47,034 bases of DNA from NCBI GenBank assembly GCA_046715235.1, contig JBKJZO010000167.1, positions 1 through 47,034 of the forward strand, written 5' to 3'. Source of the DNA: JBKJZO01 sp046715235. GTDB lineage: Bacteria > Actinomycetota > Actinomycetes > BP-191. A model generated the notes under the pieces. The model was not told the DNA's origin, searched no databases, and saw nothing but the letters and a program-made list of their open reading frames with translations. Both the position numbers and the translations under genes were made by a program. Positions 24,495 to 33,062 of this stretch are shown in pieces; the stretch's first letter is position 1, and every line of letters begins with the position of its first letter.

Positions 24495-25007
24495 TTAGAG
24501 GTAGGGGCCGCCGCTGTTGGGAGTCGCCTCCGGGCCTTGCCCTCCGGCGCCTGGCGGGAGTGCCCGGCGCGACAGCTCTTCGAGCTGAGCCCGCGCCGCC
24601 ATCTGCTGCGCGGCGAGAGCGGTCTGCAGGCCGTGGAAGAGCCCGTCGAGCCAGCCGACCAGCTGCGCGTGCGCGATCCGCAGCTCCGAGTCAGTGGGCG
24701 TGCCGCCCTGGAACGGCAGCGTGAGCCGGGCGAGTTCCTCGCGCAGATCTGGCGAGAGCCCCTCTGACAGCTCGGCGATTGACGCCTCGTGTATCTCCTT
24801 GAGCCGGTTACGACTCAGATCGTCGAGCGGCGCCGCCCGGACTTCCTCGAGCAGCTGCTTGATCATCATGCCGATCCTGATCACCTTGGCGGGGTGTTCG
24901 ATCAAGTCATTCACGCCCGTTTCGGGGCTCTGCTCCGTCTGTGTGTCAGCCGGCTCGGGGCGCTCTGGCGCTAGGTCGATGATCGGCACGCTCGGGTCCT
25001 GGGTCAT
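24495..25007 (-). CDS. bpa: Bacterial proteasome activator (Bpa/PafE)
   Basis: ATP-independent ring-forming activator that opens the actinobacterial 20S proteasome. 170 residues, close to the mycobacterial length. The conserved core is nearly unmistakable: EHPAKVIRIGMMIKQLLEEV, RLKEIHEASIAELSEGL, ELARLTLPF and AHAQLVGWLDGLFHGLQTAL. The C-terminal docking tail reads GGPYL; mycobacterial PafE ends GQYL, whose Tyr-Leu inserts into the proteasome. Presence implies that the host has a proteasome. It diverges from the USP-like gene; the 156 nt between the two starts must hold both promoters. Confidence 0.93.
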   Translation of the reverse strand: MTQDPSVPIIDLAPERPEPADTQTEQSPETGVNDLIEHPAKVIRIGMMIKQLLEEVRAAPLDDLSRNRLKEIHEASIAELSEGLSPDLREELARLTLPFQGGTPTDSELRIAHAQLVGWLDGLFHGLQTALAAQQMAARAQLEELSRRALPPGAGGQGPEATPNSGGPYL

Positions 25008-25163
25008 GGGGCATTGTCATGCACCGGACCCGTGCCGGCGAAACCCGAATCTGCGCGAATCGTGTGACGATGAACCAGCGGGTGTGAGCGCAGCGCCGAC
25101 CGGGCACTCCCCGGTGTAGTGCGGCACTGCGCGCCGCGAGCCCGCGAGTGGAGGTACCCGAAA

Positions 25164-25658
25164 ATGCCGCAAGCACTCCATTGCATCGTCGCGTGCACAG
25201 ACTCCAGCGGCCGGTACGCCGCCGTGCGCGACTTCGCGACCGAACAGGCTCGCGAGTCGGGCGCCCGCGTCATCTTGTACGACATTTCGCAACGCAGCGA
25301 GATGACCGACGCACGCCCCAACTTCTGGGCTGGTGAGGGTGAAGCGGAGCTCTACGACAGGCCTCTCGAGCCCATCGCCATCGAGAAGCTCGGCTACCAC
25401 AACCTCGCAGTGCAGGTGCAGGAGGCGCGAGCGGCTGGCGCCGACGCTTACGGGTGGCTCCCCAACGAGCCCGGCGGCCAAGGACTCGCGGCGTACGCCG
25501 AACGCGAGGACGCGGACATCGTTCTGATGCCGGCCGGCGAGCAGGACACCGGCAAGTACATCGACGAATGGCACCGCGCGGAGCGGCGCGACGCCGTGCA
25601 CCCCAGGGCAAAGGTTCGCCTGGTCGACGCCGAGAAGCACCTGGTGCCGCTCACGTAA
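25164..25658 (+). CDS. Universal-stress-protein-like protein
   Basis: 164-residue alpha/beta protein with a UspA-like start (LHCIVACTDSSGRYAAVRDFA, in two parts), GARVILYDISQ as the second strand, and ADIVLMPAGEQDTGKYIDEW near the end, where USP proteins carry the ATP loop. The ATP-loop consensus GxxGxxxxxxGS is not clearly present, so it may not bind ATP. The ATG at 25164 has GGAGG nine bases upstream. It precedes an anti-sigma kinase and a PP2C phosphatase, a plausible stress cluster. Confidence 0.65.
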   Translation: MPQALHCIVACTDSSGRYAAVRDFATEQARESGARVILYDISQRSEMTDARPNFWAGEGEAELYDRPLEPIAIEKLGYHNLAVQVQEARAAGADAYGWLPNEPGGQGLAAYAEREDADIVLMPAGEQDTGKYIDEWHRAERRDAVHPRAKVRLVDAEKHLVPLT

Positions 25659-25732
25659 GCGTTCCGAGGCGGCGCGCGGCTGGGTCCTGATCTCTTCCCC
25701 CCGCGAGTCCCGGCGTCAGCTATCGTTCCGGT

Positions 25733-26191
25733 ATGTCGGGTCCGGAGGCGGTAGACGGGGATCGCGTGGCCATTACGTTGCCCGCCGCCGGCACGTCTCC
25801 CCGAGAGTCCAGGCGTTTCGTATCCAAGCAACTCGACCTGTGGGGTCTCCAACAGTGCGCTGATTCCGTGGTCTTGCTGGTCAGCGAACTCGTAACCAAC
25901 GCGTTGCTGCATGCGCGCACGGACATGACTGTGTCCATGGCCCGCGGCGCCGATTCGACCATCCTGCTCGAGGTGACTGACGGCAGCCCGGCGCTGCCGG
26001 CGCAGCGTCGCTACAGCGAGTACGCCGGAACCGGCCGTGGACTCAACATGGTCGCCACGATGTCCGCCCGCTGGGGCGTCCGGGCGGAAGGACGCGGCAA
26101 GACGGTTTGGGTCATCGTCAGCTACAACGGTCATCACCACGGTGACGACCCGCTGGGTTTTTACGACCTCGGATCGGTGGACGCGCTGTGA
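25733..26191 (+). CDS. Anti-sigma regulatory factor (RsbW-like histidine-kinase-fold ATPase)
   Basis: 152-residue GHKL-fold protein of the HATPase_c_2 class. N box SELVTNALLHA, ATP-binding EVTDGSP and the glycine-rich GTGRGLNMV motif are all present. Such proteins bind or phosphorylate sigma or anti-sigma-antagonist partners. A TATCGT -10-like hexamer ends seven bases before the ATG and there is no ribosome site, which fits a leaderless transcript. The PP2C phosphatase gene begins 26 nt after the stop, the classic partner-switching layout. Confidence 0.88.
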   Translation: MSGPEAVDGDRVAITLPAAGTSPRESRRFVSKQLDLWGLQQCADSVVLLVSELVTNALLHARTDMTVSMARGADSTILLEVTDGSPALPAQRRYSEYAGTGRGLNMVATMSARWGVRAEGRGKTVWVIVSYNGHHHGDDPLGFYDLGSVDAL

Positions 26192-26216
26192 CCGCGAACC
26201 GCCCTCGCGAGGACGC

Positions 26217-28016
26217 ATGAGCGACGCGCTCTTCGAGCGCCAAGACGACCTTGAGGCTGTAGTCCGGCTGGCCATCGGCATCAACTCCGGTTTTGACCTC
26301 GACCACGTCGTGCAAGCGACCTGCGACGCGGCGACTGCGCTCTCAGACGCGCAGTTCGGCGCGTTCTTCTTCGACGCCGTCGACGAGAAGGGCGAGTCGC
26401 CGAGGCTGTTCACGGTCTCCGGCATTCCGCGAGAGCGATTCGCATCGCTCGGAATGCCAGGCAAGTCGAGGCTGCTCGGGCCGACGTTCGACGGCGTAGC
26501 CACGATTCGCCTCGACGACGTCACTGCTGACCCGCGCTTCGGCCGCAACGCGCCGTACCTGGGATTTCCACCGGGTCACCCGCCGATGCGGTCCTATCTC
26601 GCGGTGCCCGTGTCCGGCCGCTGGCGAGCCCTGACCGGCGCCCTGCTGTTGGGTCACGAGCGCCCGGGCATGTTCACCGAGCGACACGAGCGGCTGGTCC
26701 TCGTGATCGCCGCGCATGCAGCCGTCGCCATCGACAACGCGAAGGTCTTCGCGACCGAGCGGCGTGCCCGCGCAGAAGCGGAAGAAGCGGCCGGGCGACT
26801 GGAGCGGCTACAGAGCATCACCGCGCGGTTGTCGCAGGCGCGCAGTCTCGAGGAGGTCGCCGAAGTCGTGGTGACGACGGCCGCGGCAGGGGTTTCCGCC
26901 GACCGCGCGACACTCGCTCATCTCTCGGCCGACGGGCGTCGGCTGCGGGTGCTGAGCGCGGTCGGCTACGAGGACGATGTGATCGGCCGGTTCACCGACA
27001 TGTCGCTCGACGACGAGGTGCCGGCCGCGGAGGCGGTGCGAACGGGAAACCCGGTGTCCTGGGCCTCACCCGCGGAGCGCGCGGAACGCTGGCCTGCGCT
27101 GGCGAGCATGCCGGGTCGGGGGATTGCCGGCATCGCCGTACCGCTGCTCGGCATAAATCGCACTGTCGGCGTCGCAGGCTTCGCCTGGCATACGCCGCAG
27201 CGGTTCTCCGACGATGAGCTCGCGTTTCTCTCTGTCGTCGCGAGGCAGTCGGCGCAGGCCATCGAGCGCGCTCAGCAGTTCGACGGGTCGATCAAAGCGG
27301 CGCGGACTCTGCAGCGCAGCCTGCTCCCGCCCTCGATTCCAGTCATCGAAGGACTGACCATCGCGGCGCGCTATCAGCCGGTCGCGGGCGGGTCGGTCGT
27401 CGGCGGCGACTTCTACGACGCGTTCCGGCGTACGCCGTACTCGTGGGGCATCGTCATCGGCGACGTCTCGGGCAAGGGCGTGCAGGCCGCAACCCTGACG
27501 TCGCTGGTGCGGCACACCGTGCGCGCCCTCGGGCGGCTGATCAGCAGCCCTGTCGACGTCCTCTGCCAACTCAACGACGCCATCCTGGCCGAGGAGCTCG
27601 ACGACCGCTTCGCCACCGTCGTTTACCTGGTCGCAGAGCCAGGTGCGTGCGGCATCGACCTGCAGTTCGCCGTCGGCGGTCACCCGCTCCCGCTGCACCG
27701 CACCCGAGATGGGCAGGTGCGGGCGGTCGGTACGCCGGGCGACGTCGTAGGGCTGTTGCCGCAGCCGGAGCTGACTGTCGATCGGTTGACGCTCGAAGTC
27801 GGCGACATGCTGGTGCTCTACACCGACGGTTTCGTCGAGGGGCGCGCGCCGGACGGGTCATTCGCTGACGGGATGCTTGAGGAGGCGGTAGCAGCCAGCG
27901 ATGCGCAGACCGCCGACGCTCTCGCCGACGAGCTCACGACGCTCATGATCGAGTTCCAGGACGGGCGGCCGCGCGACGACATGGCCCTGATGGTGCTGCA
28001 GGCGACTCCACATTGA
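26217..28016 (+). CDS. GAF-GAF-PP2C (SpoIIE-type) serine phosphatase
   Basis: 599-residue sensor phosphatase. Two GAF domains, about residues 12-165 and 185-355, joined by a helix rich in Ala/Glu. The SpoIIE/RsbU-type PP2C domain spans about 375-597, with metal-binding motifs GGDFYDAF, VIGDVSGKG, LYTDGFVEG and RPRDDMALMVL. It would dephosphorylate an anti-sigma-factor antagonist in response to a GAF-bound signal. The preceding gene encodes a matching kinase-fold protein. The ATG at 26217 has GAGGA just upstream; no membrane segment, so cytoplasmic. Confidence 0.9.
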   Translation: MSDALFERQDDLEAVVRLAIGINSGFDLDHVVQATCDAATALSDAQFGAFFFDAVDEKGESPRLFTVSGIPRERFASLGMPGKSRLLGPTFDGVATIRLDDVTADPRFGRNAPYLGFPPGHPPMRSYLAVPVSGRWRALTGALLLGHERPGMFTERHERLVLVIAAHAAVAIDNAKVFATERRARAEAEEAAGRLERLQSITARLSQARSLEEVAEVVVTTAAAGVSADRATLAHLSADGRRLRVLSAVGYEDDVIGRFTDMSLDDEVPAAEAVRTGNPVSWASPAERAERWPALASMPGRGIAGIAVPLLGINRTVGVAGFAWHTPQRFSDDELAFLSVVARQSAQAIERAQQFDGSIKAARTLQRSLLPPSIPVIEGLTIAARYQPVAGGSVVGGDFYDAFRRTPYSWGIVIGDVSGKGVQAATLTSLVRHTVRALGRLISSPVDVLCQLNDAILAEELDDRFATVVYLVAEPGACGIDLQFAVGGHPLPLHRTRDGQVRAVGTPGDVVGLLPQPELTVDRLTLEVGDMLVLYTDGFVEGRAPDGSFADGMLEEAVAASDAQTADALADELTTLMIEFQDGRPRDDMALMVLQATPH

Positions 28017-28046
28017 CCTGACGACGCCGTACGTCGGCTCGCCGGG

Positions 28047-28577
28047 TTAGTCGCTCCGCTCGCCAGTGACGTCCCAGCGGTGGTGGATCGGGTCGTGCAG
28101 CAGGTAGCGAGCGAACGACGTGATCGTGAAGTGCGCGCCGTCGCTGCGCCGGCCCGGGCGCTCCCACTGGTCGTCGCCGACGCTCTCGAAGCTCGTGGCG
28201 ATCGTCTCGGCGGCCGCACTCAGCTCGGCCGCGACCTGCGCCGGATTTTGCTCGTCGTACCGTTCCTCGACCGCGGTCGCGTCCTGATCCCAGTTGGCGA
28301 AGAGCGGATCGTCCTCGGTGAGCATCCGTTGCAGCCGGCCGTCGAAGATCCTGAACACGTCGCGAACGTGACACGAGTATTCGAGGGGCGACCACACCGT
28401 CGGCGACGGGCGATTGCGAACGTCCGTGCCGCCGAGTACGTCGACGAACCTCTCGGCGACCTCACGCAACCTCTGCGCCACCTCTCGGGGGTCGACGGTG
28501 CTCGCGTCGAGGCCGCAGTCGTCGCACTTCTTCTCCAGGACCCAGGTCCAGTCCTTGCTTTCCGGGGTGATGGTCAT
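28047..28577 (-). CDS. DinB-like (mycothiol-dependent maleylpyruvate isomerase-like) metalloprotein
   Basis: 176-residue four-helix-bundle protein of the DinB/MDMPI superfamily. Candidate metal ligands are the His in SCHVRDVF (helix 2) and the two in LLHDPIHHRWD near the C-terminus, the usual three-histidine pattern. PTVWSPLEY is the typical start of helix 2. Many actinobacterial members use mycothiol, so a thiol-transfer or detoxification role is possible, but the substrate is unknown. The ATG at 28577 gives MTITPESKDWTWVL, a common start for this subgroup. Confidence 0.8.
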   Translation of the reverse strand: MTITPESKDWTWVLEKKCDDCGLDASTVDPREVAQRLREVAERFVDVLGGTDVRNRPSPTVWSPLEYSCHVRDVFRIFDGRLQRMLTEDDPLFANWDQDATAVEERYDEQNPAQVAAELSAAAETIATSFESVGDDQWERPGRRSDGAHFTITSFARYLLHDPIHHRWDVTGERSD

Positions 28578-28707
28578 GCGCGGACCCTACGGGGCGCATC
28601 CGCGACCGTCGCCTCGATTTCCGGGCAAGCTGCGCGATGTGGCTTCGTCGATCGGCGCGGGAGTTCGACAGAGCACGTGAACTGGGTGCAGTAGCCTTCG
28701 AACGCTT

Positions 28708-28794
28708 GGAGGGCTCGCCTAGAGGCCGATGGCGGCGGTCTTGAAAACCGCTAGGGGTGCAAGCTCCTCGAGAGTTCGAATCTCTCGCCCTCCG
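28708..28794 (+). tRNA. tRNA-Ser(TGA)
   Basis: Acceptor stem GGAGGGC/GCCCTCC closed perfectly, discriminator G, anticodon loop CTTGAAA with anticodon TGA, a long variable arm as in class II tRNAs, and the T loop GTTCGAATC. No CCA is encoded. The DNA methyltransferase gene ends five bases after it, on the opposite strand. Confidence 0.95.
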
Positions 28795-28799
28795 CTGAG

Positions 28800-29855
28800 T
28801 CAGATCGCGCGAGCCAGGTGATCGGCTACGACCCGACCAAGTGGCGGCGGAACGGAGTTGCCGAGTTGCGACTGAACGGATGACCGAGATCCGACGAAGG
28901 CGAAATCGTCGGGGAACCCGAAGAGTCGCCGGAGTTCAGGGACGCGGAGACGCCTGTTGTCCCAGTGGAAAGGCCCTACGTAGGGCCCTGGCTGCGCCTG
29001 GATCGTCGGGGACGGTCGGGACGGGTCAAGTTTGAGGAGAAACGACCAGTACCGACTCCGCCACTCGAATAGCGGATTCGGGTGACCACGTTTGGCCGTG
29101 TAGTGGAGGTAGTTCGAGCCGGGTGGGATTTCTGCCAGCAAGTGGCCGTACCGACCACCAACCCCTTCCTCCGCCTCTATTGGCGCGTCAAGATCCGCGA
29201 GTGCTTGACCCGCCGAAACGTGCGCCGTCGCTTCGTGACCGATGTGCCGTCGCTCCCAACGGCCACCGTGAGAGGCCGAAGGCAGCTCGGGAAGTGGCTC
29301 GCCCTTAGGAACGCCAATCATCACCAGCCGGGGACGTGCCTGGGGTACTCCGAAGTCTGCGGCGTTCAATACCGCCCAGCGGCTTTTGTAGCCGGCCTCA
29401 TGGACCTCGCGGAGGAGTCGCTCGAACGCCGGTCGGCTCTGCAAGTTGTTGTACGTGAGCGCGTACACGTTCTCGAGGAGGAATCCAGCAGGTTTGGCTT
29501 GCGCAAGAACGCGGGTGTACTCCTGCAACAGACTTGCCTTTGGGTCCTTGCCCGCGCGCTTCCAGTCAAGCCAGAAGCCAGACTTCGAAAACGGCGTGCA
29601 GGGAGGCCCTCCGATCAGCAAGCGAGGGCGCTCCCGCCCCTTGAAGCCGCCGCGTCGCAGCAGTTCTTTCGTTGTGACGGACAGGATGTCGTCCCGCACA
29701 ACGGGGGCCGCCATGTGAGGGAAGTTCTTCTCCATGGTGTCGGCAGCGTCGGCGTTGATCTCTACGGCAACGGCCACAGTGAAACCGGCTTGCTCAACAC
29801 CGAGATCGAGCCCGCCGGCACCGGCGAAGAGGGAGATCGTGTCGCCGTTAGCCAT
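28800..29855 (-). CDS. DNA (cytosine-5) methyltransferase of a restriction-modification system
   Basis: 351-residue C5-cytosine methyltransferase. Motif I FAGAGGLDLG (10-19) binds AdoMet; motif IV GGPPCTPFS has the catalytic Cys86; motif VI is ENV (128-130); motif VIII is QARPR (172-176); motif X has GNSVPPPLG near the C-terminus. A single target-recognition region lies between VIII and X. The target sequence cannot be predicted by eye. The restriction endonuclease gene is directly upstream on the same strand (60 nt). Codon use is visibly richer in A/T than the neighbouring core genes, a sign of transfer. Confidence 0.93.
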   Translation of the reverse strand: MANGDTISLFAGAGGLDLGVEQAGFTVAVAVEINADAADTMEKNFPHMAAPVVRDDILSVTTKELLRRGGFKGRERPRLLIGGPPCTPFSKSGFWLDWKRAGKDPKASLLQEYTRVLAQAKPAGFLLENVYALTYNNLQSRPAFERLLREVHEAGYKSRWAVLNAADFGVPQARPRLVMIGVPKGEPLPELPSASHGGRWERRHIGHEATAHVSAGQALADLDAPIEAEEGVGGRYGHLLAEIPPGSNYLHYTAKRGHPNPLFEWRSRYWSFLLKLDPSRPSPTIQAQPGPYVGPFHWDNRRLRVPELRRLFGFPDDFAFVGSRSSVQSQLGNSVPPPLGRVVADHLARAI

Positions 29856-29915
29856 GTCCCAGAGAATGCCACCGCGGTCCGACGGAACGTGGTTGCCACG
29901 TCGGCGATCTGTGGA

Positions 29916-31103
29916 TCAGTCAGCTTCGCTGATGGTGCTAGACCACCTGACGTTGACCCGTTGCATCGGCGTGATCCGATCCGGGTGCGTCTTGTCCATC
30001 GACAATGACCTTGATCGGCGAAACCTAAAGTCCCAGCGACCCGTCGAGGCGAAGAGGCAGGCCGCGAGCACATCGAACTGATCGGCGCGGTAGAGCCGAC
30101 CAGCGGGGTCGCCCTTCTGCGCCCGTGTCTTCTGCACCTCAACTTTCGGGTCGCCAGGGGCGTCGCCGAGCTGATCCGCACGCGCGTAACCGTGCGGACT
30201 GGCGTTCTTGCACTCCACCGAAAGCCGACGCCCATCACGCAAGTCCACGTCGAAGTCCGGGGGGCCATCCCGATCGACCTGAACGACGGAGGCAACGAGC
30301 GGGTCCGCTTCCAGATGTCGCTGCAGGTGGTACTCCGCCACACCTCCACGCACAGCAATCTTGAGCCGCCCGCGGTCGGAGATGATGTCCATGAGTTCGA
30401 TGTGGTCGAGACCAAACTCGTCCTCGAGCGCGTGCCTTGTGGCGTGGCCCGAGGTGCGCCGAGTCGATACGGCCTCAGCGGCTCGGTAGCGAAGCGGCGG
30501 GTCGAGCGCAAGCGAGCTAGCTTCCCTCTCGAAGCGCACGTAATCCAACAGACGATCAGGGCGGAAACCAACGACTGTCTCTAGCTCGTTTCTGGCACGA
30601 GGAGTGGACCGGCGCGTGCCGCTGCGATTGACGCGTTCCCAAACCGCCCAACCAGTTGCCCGTGCTTCGTCAACCTGGTGCTGCTTGAACTCGACACTGA
30701 TGCCCATCGGCAAGGGGTCGTACAACTGTGGGTCGAGCCCAATGAAGACTCCAGCGTCCAGATGCAGGCCCAGCACGAGAGTCACGTCCACGCCAGCGAT
30801 GTCACGACCCAACGCGTGATCGTCGTTGACCCAGGATTGCTCGCCGCCGTACCGCACCTGCAATCGATGCTCATCTGCGGCGCGACCTCTGATCGAGTGA
30901 TTGCAGCGGAAGGGGTATACCAGCAGCCCAATGCGTTCCTCCGCTCCAACCTCAAGTCCTAGGAAAAGCGGAGCCGCGTCAGTAGGGCTGGCGAAAAGCA
31001 GTCGAGCCCCGCTCTCCTGAACCGCTTCGAGCAGGAAGTCGAGCAGATCATCTTTCGACTGCACCCGGTACGTGCGCGAGTAGGTACGGCCTGCGATTGC
31101 CAC
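29916..31103 (-). CDS. Probable type II restriction endonuclease (PD-(D/E)XK)
   Basis: 395-residue protein with no family I can name. Near the C-terminus it has PPDFDVDLRDGRRLSVECK: Pro282-Asp283, 13 residues, then Glu297-Cys-Lys299, a textbook PD-(D/E)XK catalytic site. The N-terminal 240 residues are unrecognised and may bind DNA. Placement 60 nt upstream of a C5 methyltransferase on the same strand makes a restriction role likely. GTG start at 31103. It may be a novel specificity. A/T content is higher than in the flanks. Confidence 0.75.
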   Translation of the reverse strand: MAIAGRTYSRTYRVQSKDDLLDFLLEAVQESGARLLFASPTDAAPLFLGLEVGAEERIGLLVYPFRCNHSIRGRAADEHRLQVRYGGEQSWVNDDHALGRDIAGVDVTLVLGLHLDAGVFIGLDPQLYDPLPMGISVEFKQHQVDEARATGWAVWERVNRSGTRRSTPRARNELETVVGFRPDRLLDYVRFEREASSLALDPPLRYRAAEAVSTRRTSGHATRHALEDEFGLDHIELMDIISDRGRLKIAVRGGVAEYHLQRHLEADPLVASVVQVDRDGPPDFDVDLRDGRRLSVECKNASPHGYARADQLGDAPGDPKVEVQKTRAQKGDPAGRLYRADQFDVLAACLFASTGRWDFRFRRSRSLSMDKTHPDRITPMQRVNVRWSSTISEAD

Positions 31104-31284
31104 GCAAGAAGTCTCGTCGCCCGAGCAAGGTGATCAGTGCACGACGCGCGGAGCATCCGTGCGCGGATGCGTGTGGCGGCGGTCGACGTACCCGTCTCGG
31201 GTCGTAAGGAACAGAACGACGGACGATGGCGCGAGTCGCCTTATGTTCTCGAACACCGCGGACGGTCTGCGGCATTCTGTCGCC

Positions 31285-31683
31285 ATGACAGAACCGAACT
31301 GGCCTAGCCGCTCCGAGATCAAGGCACGCTGGTTCGCGATCCTGGACGGCTCTTGCAGCAGAGAAGACGTCCATGGCTGGACCGTTCCTTGGGTGGAAGG
31401 CGAAGGCCCTTCGTTTCCCCCGACGGACACGATGGTGGGCACCGCTCTGCAAATGCTGCACGGGTTCACGATGGCCTTCAACACGGCCACTCCGCACCTG
31501 ATCCACCATGGGCCCCCGGGTTTCTACGTGAGATCTCTCGACGATATCCGCGACGACTTCGACTGTTGGCGTCGCGACTGCGACGAGTTCGACGCCGACC
31601 CGGATCTGTATCGCGAGCGTCGCAGAACGGCCGCCCGGAAGCTCGCGGATCATGAGCGGCGCCAAGACAGAGGCGGTTCGTGA
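31285..31683 (+). CDS. Hypothetical protein
   Basis: 132-residue acidic-basic protein; I do not recognise it. Visible features: an N-terminal helix with RSEIKARWFAILDG, a Trp-rich patch VHGWTVPWVEGEG, and a charged C-terminal helix rich in Asp and Arg. The start at 31285 is preferred over the upstream in-frame ATG at 31159, because the extra 42 residues are rich in Arg/Ser and look non-coding. The stop overlaps the GTG start of the next frame. It could be a small immunity or regulatory protein of the neighbouring restriction island, but nothing in the sequence proves this. Confidence 0.55.
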   Translation: MTEPNWPSRSEIKARWFAILDGSCSREDVHGWTVPWVEGEGPSFPPTDTMVGTALQMLHGFTMAFNTATPHLIHHGPPGFYVRSLDDIRDDFDCWRRDCDEFDADPDLYRERRRTAARKLADHERRQDRGGS

Positions 31684-31730
31684 CCGTCTTCGACGCCGTG
31701 AATCACGGACGAACAGGCGGGACCGGCCGC

Positions 31731-32087
31731 GTGCGAGTTGCCATCACCGGAGGAACCGGACTCGTCGGTGGTCACCTCGCAATCGCCCTCGCCACCGCCG
31801 GACACGAAGTCGTCATCGTCGCCAGGGGCGTCGATCAACGCCCCTGGGCTAAGCAGATCCTTGCGACGCCCGGGGTCCGTCTCGTCCGGGCCGGAATCAC
31901 CGAAGAAGAGTCGCTGCGTCAAGCCTTCGAGGGCTGCAACGCGGTCGCGCATTGCGCAGGTATCAACCGTGAAATCGGTGCGCAGACCTACCAAGCAATA
32001 CACGTCGACGGTACGGCGGCAGTCGTCCGGGCGGCGCAGCAGGCAGGTGTCGCGCGGTCGGCACTCGTCAGTTTCCCCGGGCGGTGA
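31731..32087 (+). pseudogene. Truncated NAD-dependent epimerase/NmrA-like gene
   Basis: 118 codons from GTG 31731 give a normal extended-SDR N-terminus: cofactor motif VRVAITGGTGLVGGHLAIAL, then AVAHCAGINREIG and IHVDGTAAVVRAAQQAG. The frame then ends at SALVSFPGR, just before the catalytic Tyr-x3-Lys region; family members run to about 300 residues. I see no continuation in other frames downstream. The longer frame from 31680 adds 17 unlikely residues. Probably a non-functional fragment left by recombination. Confidence 0.7.
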
Positions 32088-32308
32088 TGGGACCGACCGC
32101 GCTGAGCCTCGCTGTGTTGTGTGGTTGCGTGGCGGCCTGGGGTCCCAAGTCGCAGGAATCCGACGCGGAACGCCTGACAAGGTCCCGCCACATGCCTGCG
32201 ATTCTGGCGCACCGTTGCCCGGCCGCGGCTGGCAGGCTCCCTGAGATCCCGAGGGGTTGATTGATTGGGCGACCGCGGGTACACCTGGAGTGAGCACGGG
32301 AGGTCGCG

Positions 32309-32455
32309 ATGACGGTGCACCAGTGTCCTGACTGCGAGCTGCGGTTCCGGACGGAGAACGAGCTACGCCAGCATCTGGACAACGATCATCCGGGTCGCGT
32401 TGGCGAGCACTACCCGCACCCGGCGCGGCACGGAGGCAAGTGGCCCGCGCTCTGA
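32309..32455 (+). CDS. C2H2 zinc-finger microprotein
   Basis: 48-residue protein beginning MTVHQCPDCELRF. It contains one complete C2H2 finger: Cys6-x2-Cys9-x12-His22-x4-His27, with the usual aromatic (Phe13) and Leu (19) spacing. Three more His residues follow in the tail GEHYPHPARHGGKW. The ribosome site GGGAGG lies six bases before the ATG, which supports translation. Likely a zinc-dependent DNA-, RNA- or protein-binding factor; role unknown. The 220 nt before it hold no recognisable gene. Confidence 0.72.
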   Translation: MTVHQCPDCELRFRTENELRQHLDNDHPGRVGEHYPHPARHGGKWPAL

Positions 32456-32539
32456 ACGCTTAGCTCCCCGAGCGTGCTGCCTGTGGACATCGCGTTTCCG
32501 CGGTAACGCCTGCGCCCGCCGTACGAGAGGAACAGCGCC

Positions 32540-33025
32540 ATGCAGCAGAAGATCACTCCAAACCTGTGGTTCGACACTGAGGCTGAAGAGGCTGCGACGT
32601 TCTACCTGACGGTCTTCAAGAACTCGCGAATCGACAGCGTCACGTACTACCCGGAGGGCGGGCCGCGTGAGGCCGGCATGGTGATGACGGTGGAGTTCGA
32701 ACTGGACGGTCATCGGTTCGTCGCAATCAACGGCGGCCCCGAGTTCACCTTCGACGAGGCTGTGTCGTTCGCGATCACCTGCGAGGACCAGGGCGAAGTC
32801 GACTACTACTGGGAGCGACTGACCGAGGGCGGCGGGCAGGAAGGGCCGTGCGGTTGGGTCAAGGACAAGTTCGGCCTGTCCTGGCAGGTCGTGCCGGCGG
32901 GCATGGATGAGCTGTTCACCGACGCCGACCCGAAGCGGGCCGAGCGCGCGATGAAGGCGATGCTCGCGATGGGCAAGCTCGACATAGCCGCCTTGCGTGC
33001 CGCGGCTGACGGCGCAGCGACCTGA
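32540..33025 (+). CDS. VOC/PhnB-like protein (3-demethylubiquinone methyltransferase-like fold)
   Basis: 161-residue protein of the PhnB branch of the vicinal-oxygen-chelate superfamily. Typical starts KITPNLWFDTEAEEAATFYL and YYPEGGPREAGMVMTVEFEL, then FVAINGGPEFTFDEAVSFAI and the end WVKDKFGLSWQVVP. The fold is clear; despite the common database name it is not a methyltransferase. Many actinobacteria carry several copies with unknown substrates. Ribosome site GAGAGG is just upstream of the ATG at 32540. Confidence 0.88.
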   Translation: MQQKITPNLWFDTEAEEAATFYLTVFKNSRIDSVTYYPEGGPREAGMVMTVEFELDGHRFVAINGGPEFTFDEAVSFAITCEDQGEVDYYWERLTEGGGQEGPCGWVKDKFGLSWQVVPAGMDELFTDADPKRAERAMKAMLAMGKLDIAALRAAADGAAT

Positions 33026-33062
33026 CAGGCAACAGGCCTACCGCATCCCCTAGAGTCGGGCG

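Noticed and set aside
28771..28794. tRNA-Ser 3' end as an attachment site
   Set aside because: No direct repeat of this sequence was found in the following 3.5 kb and no integrase gene is in the window.
32087..32260. 57-codon frame after the truncated epimerase (TGATG overlap)
   Set aside because: No ribosome site, no family and an odd composition; likely an open frame by chance in high-GC DNA.
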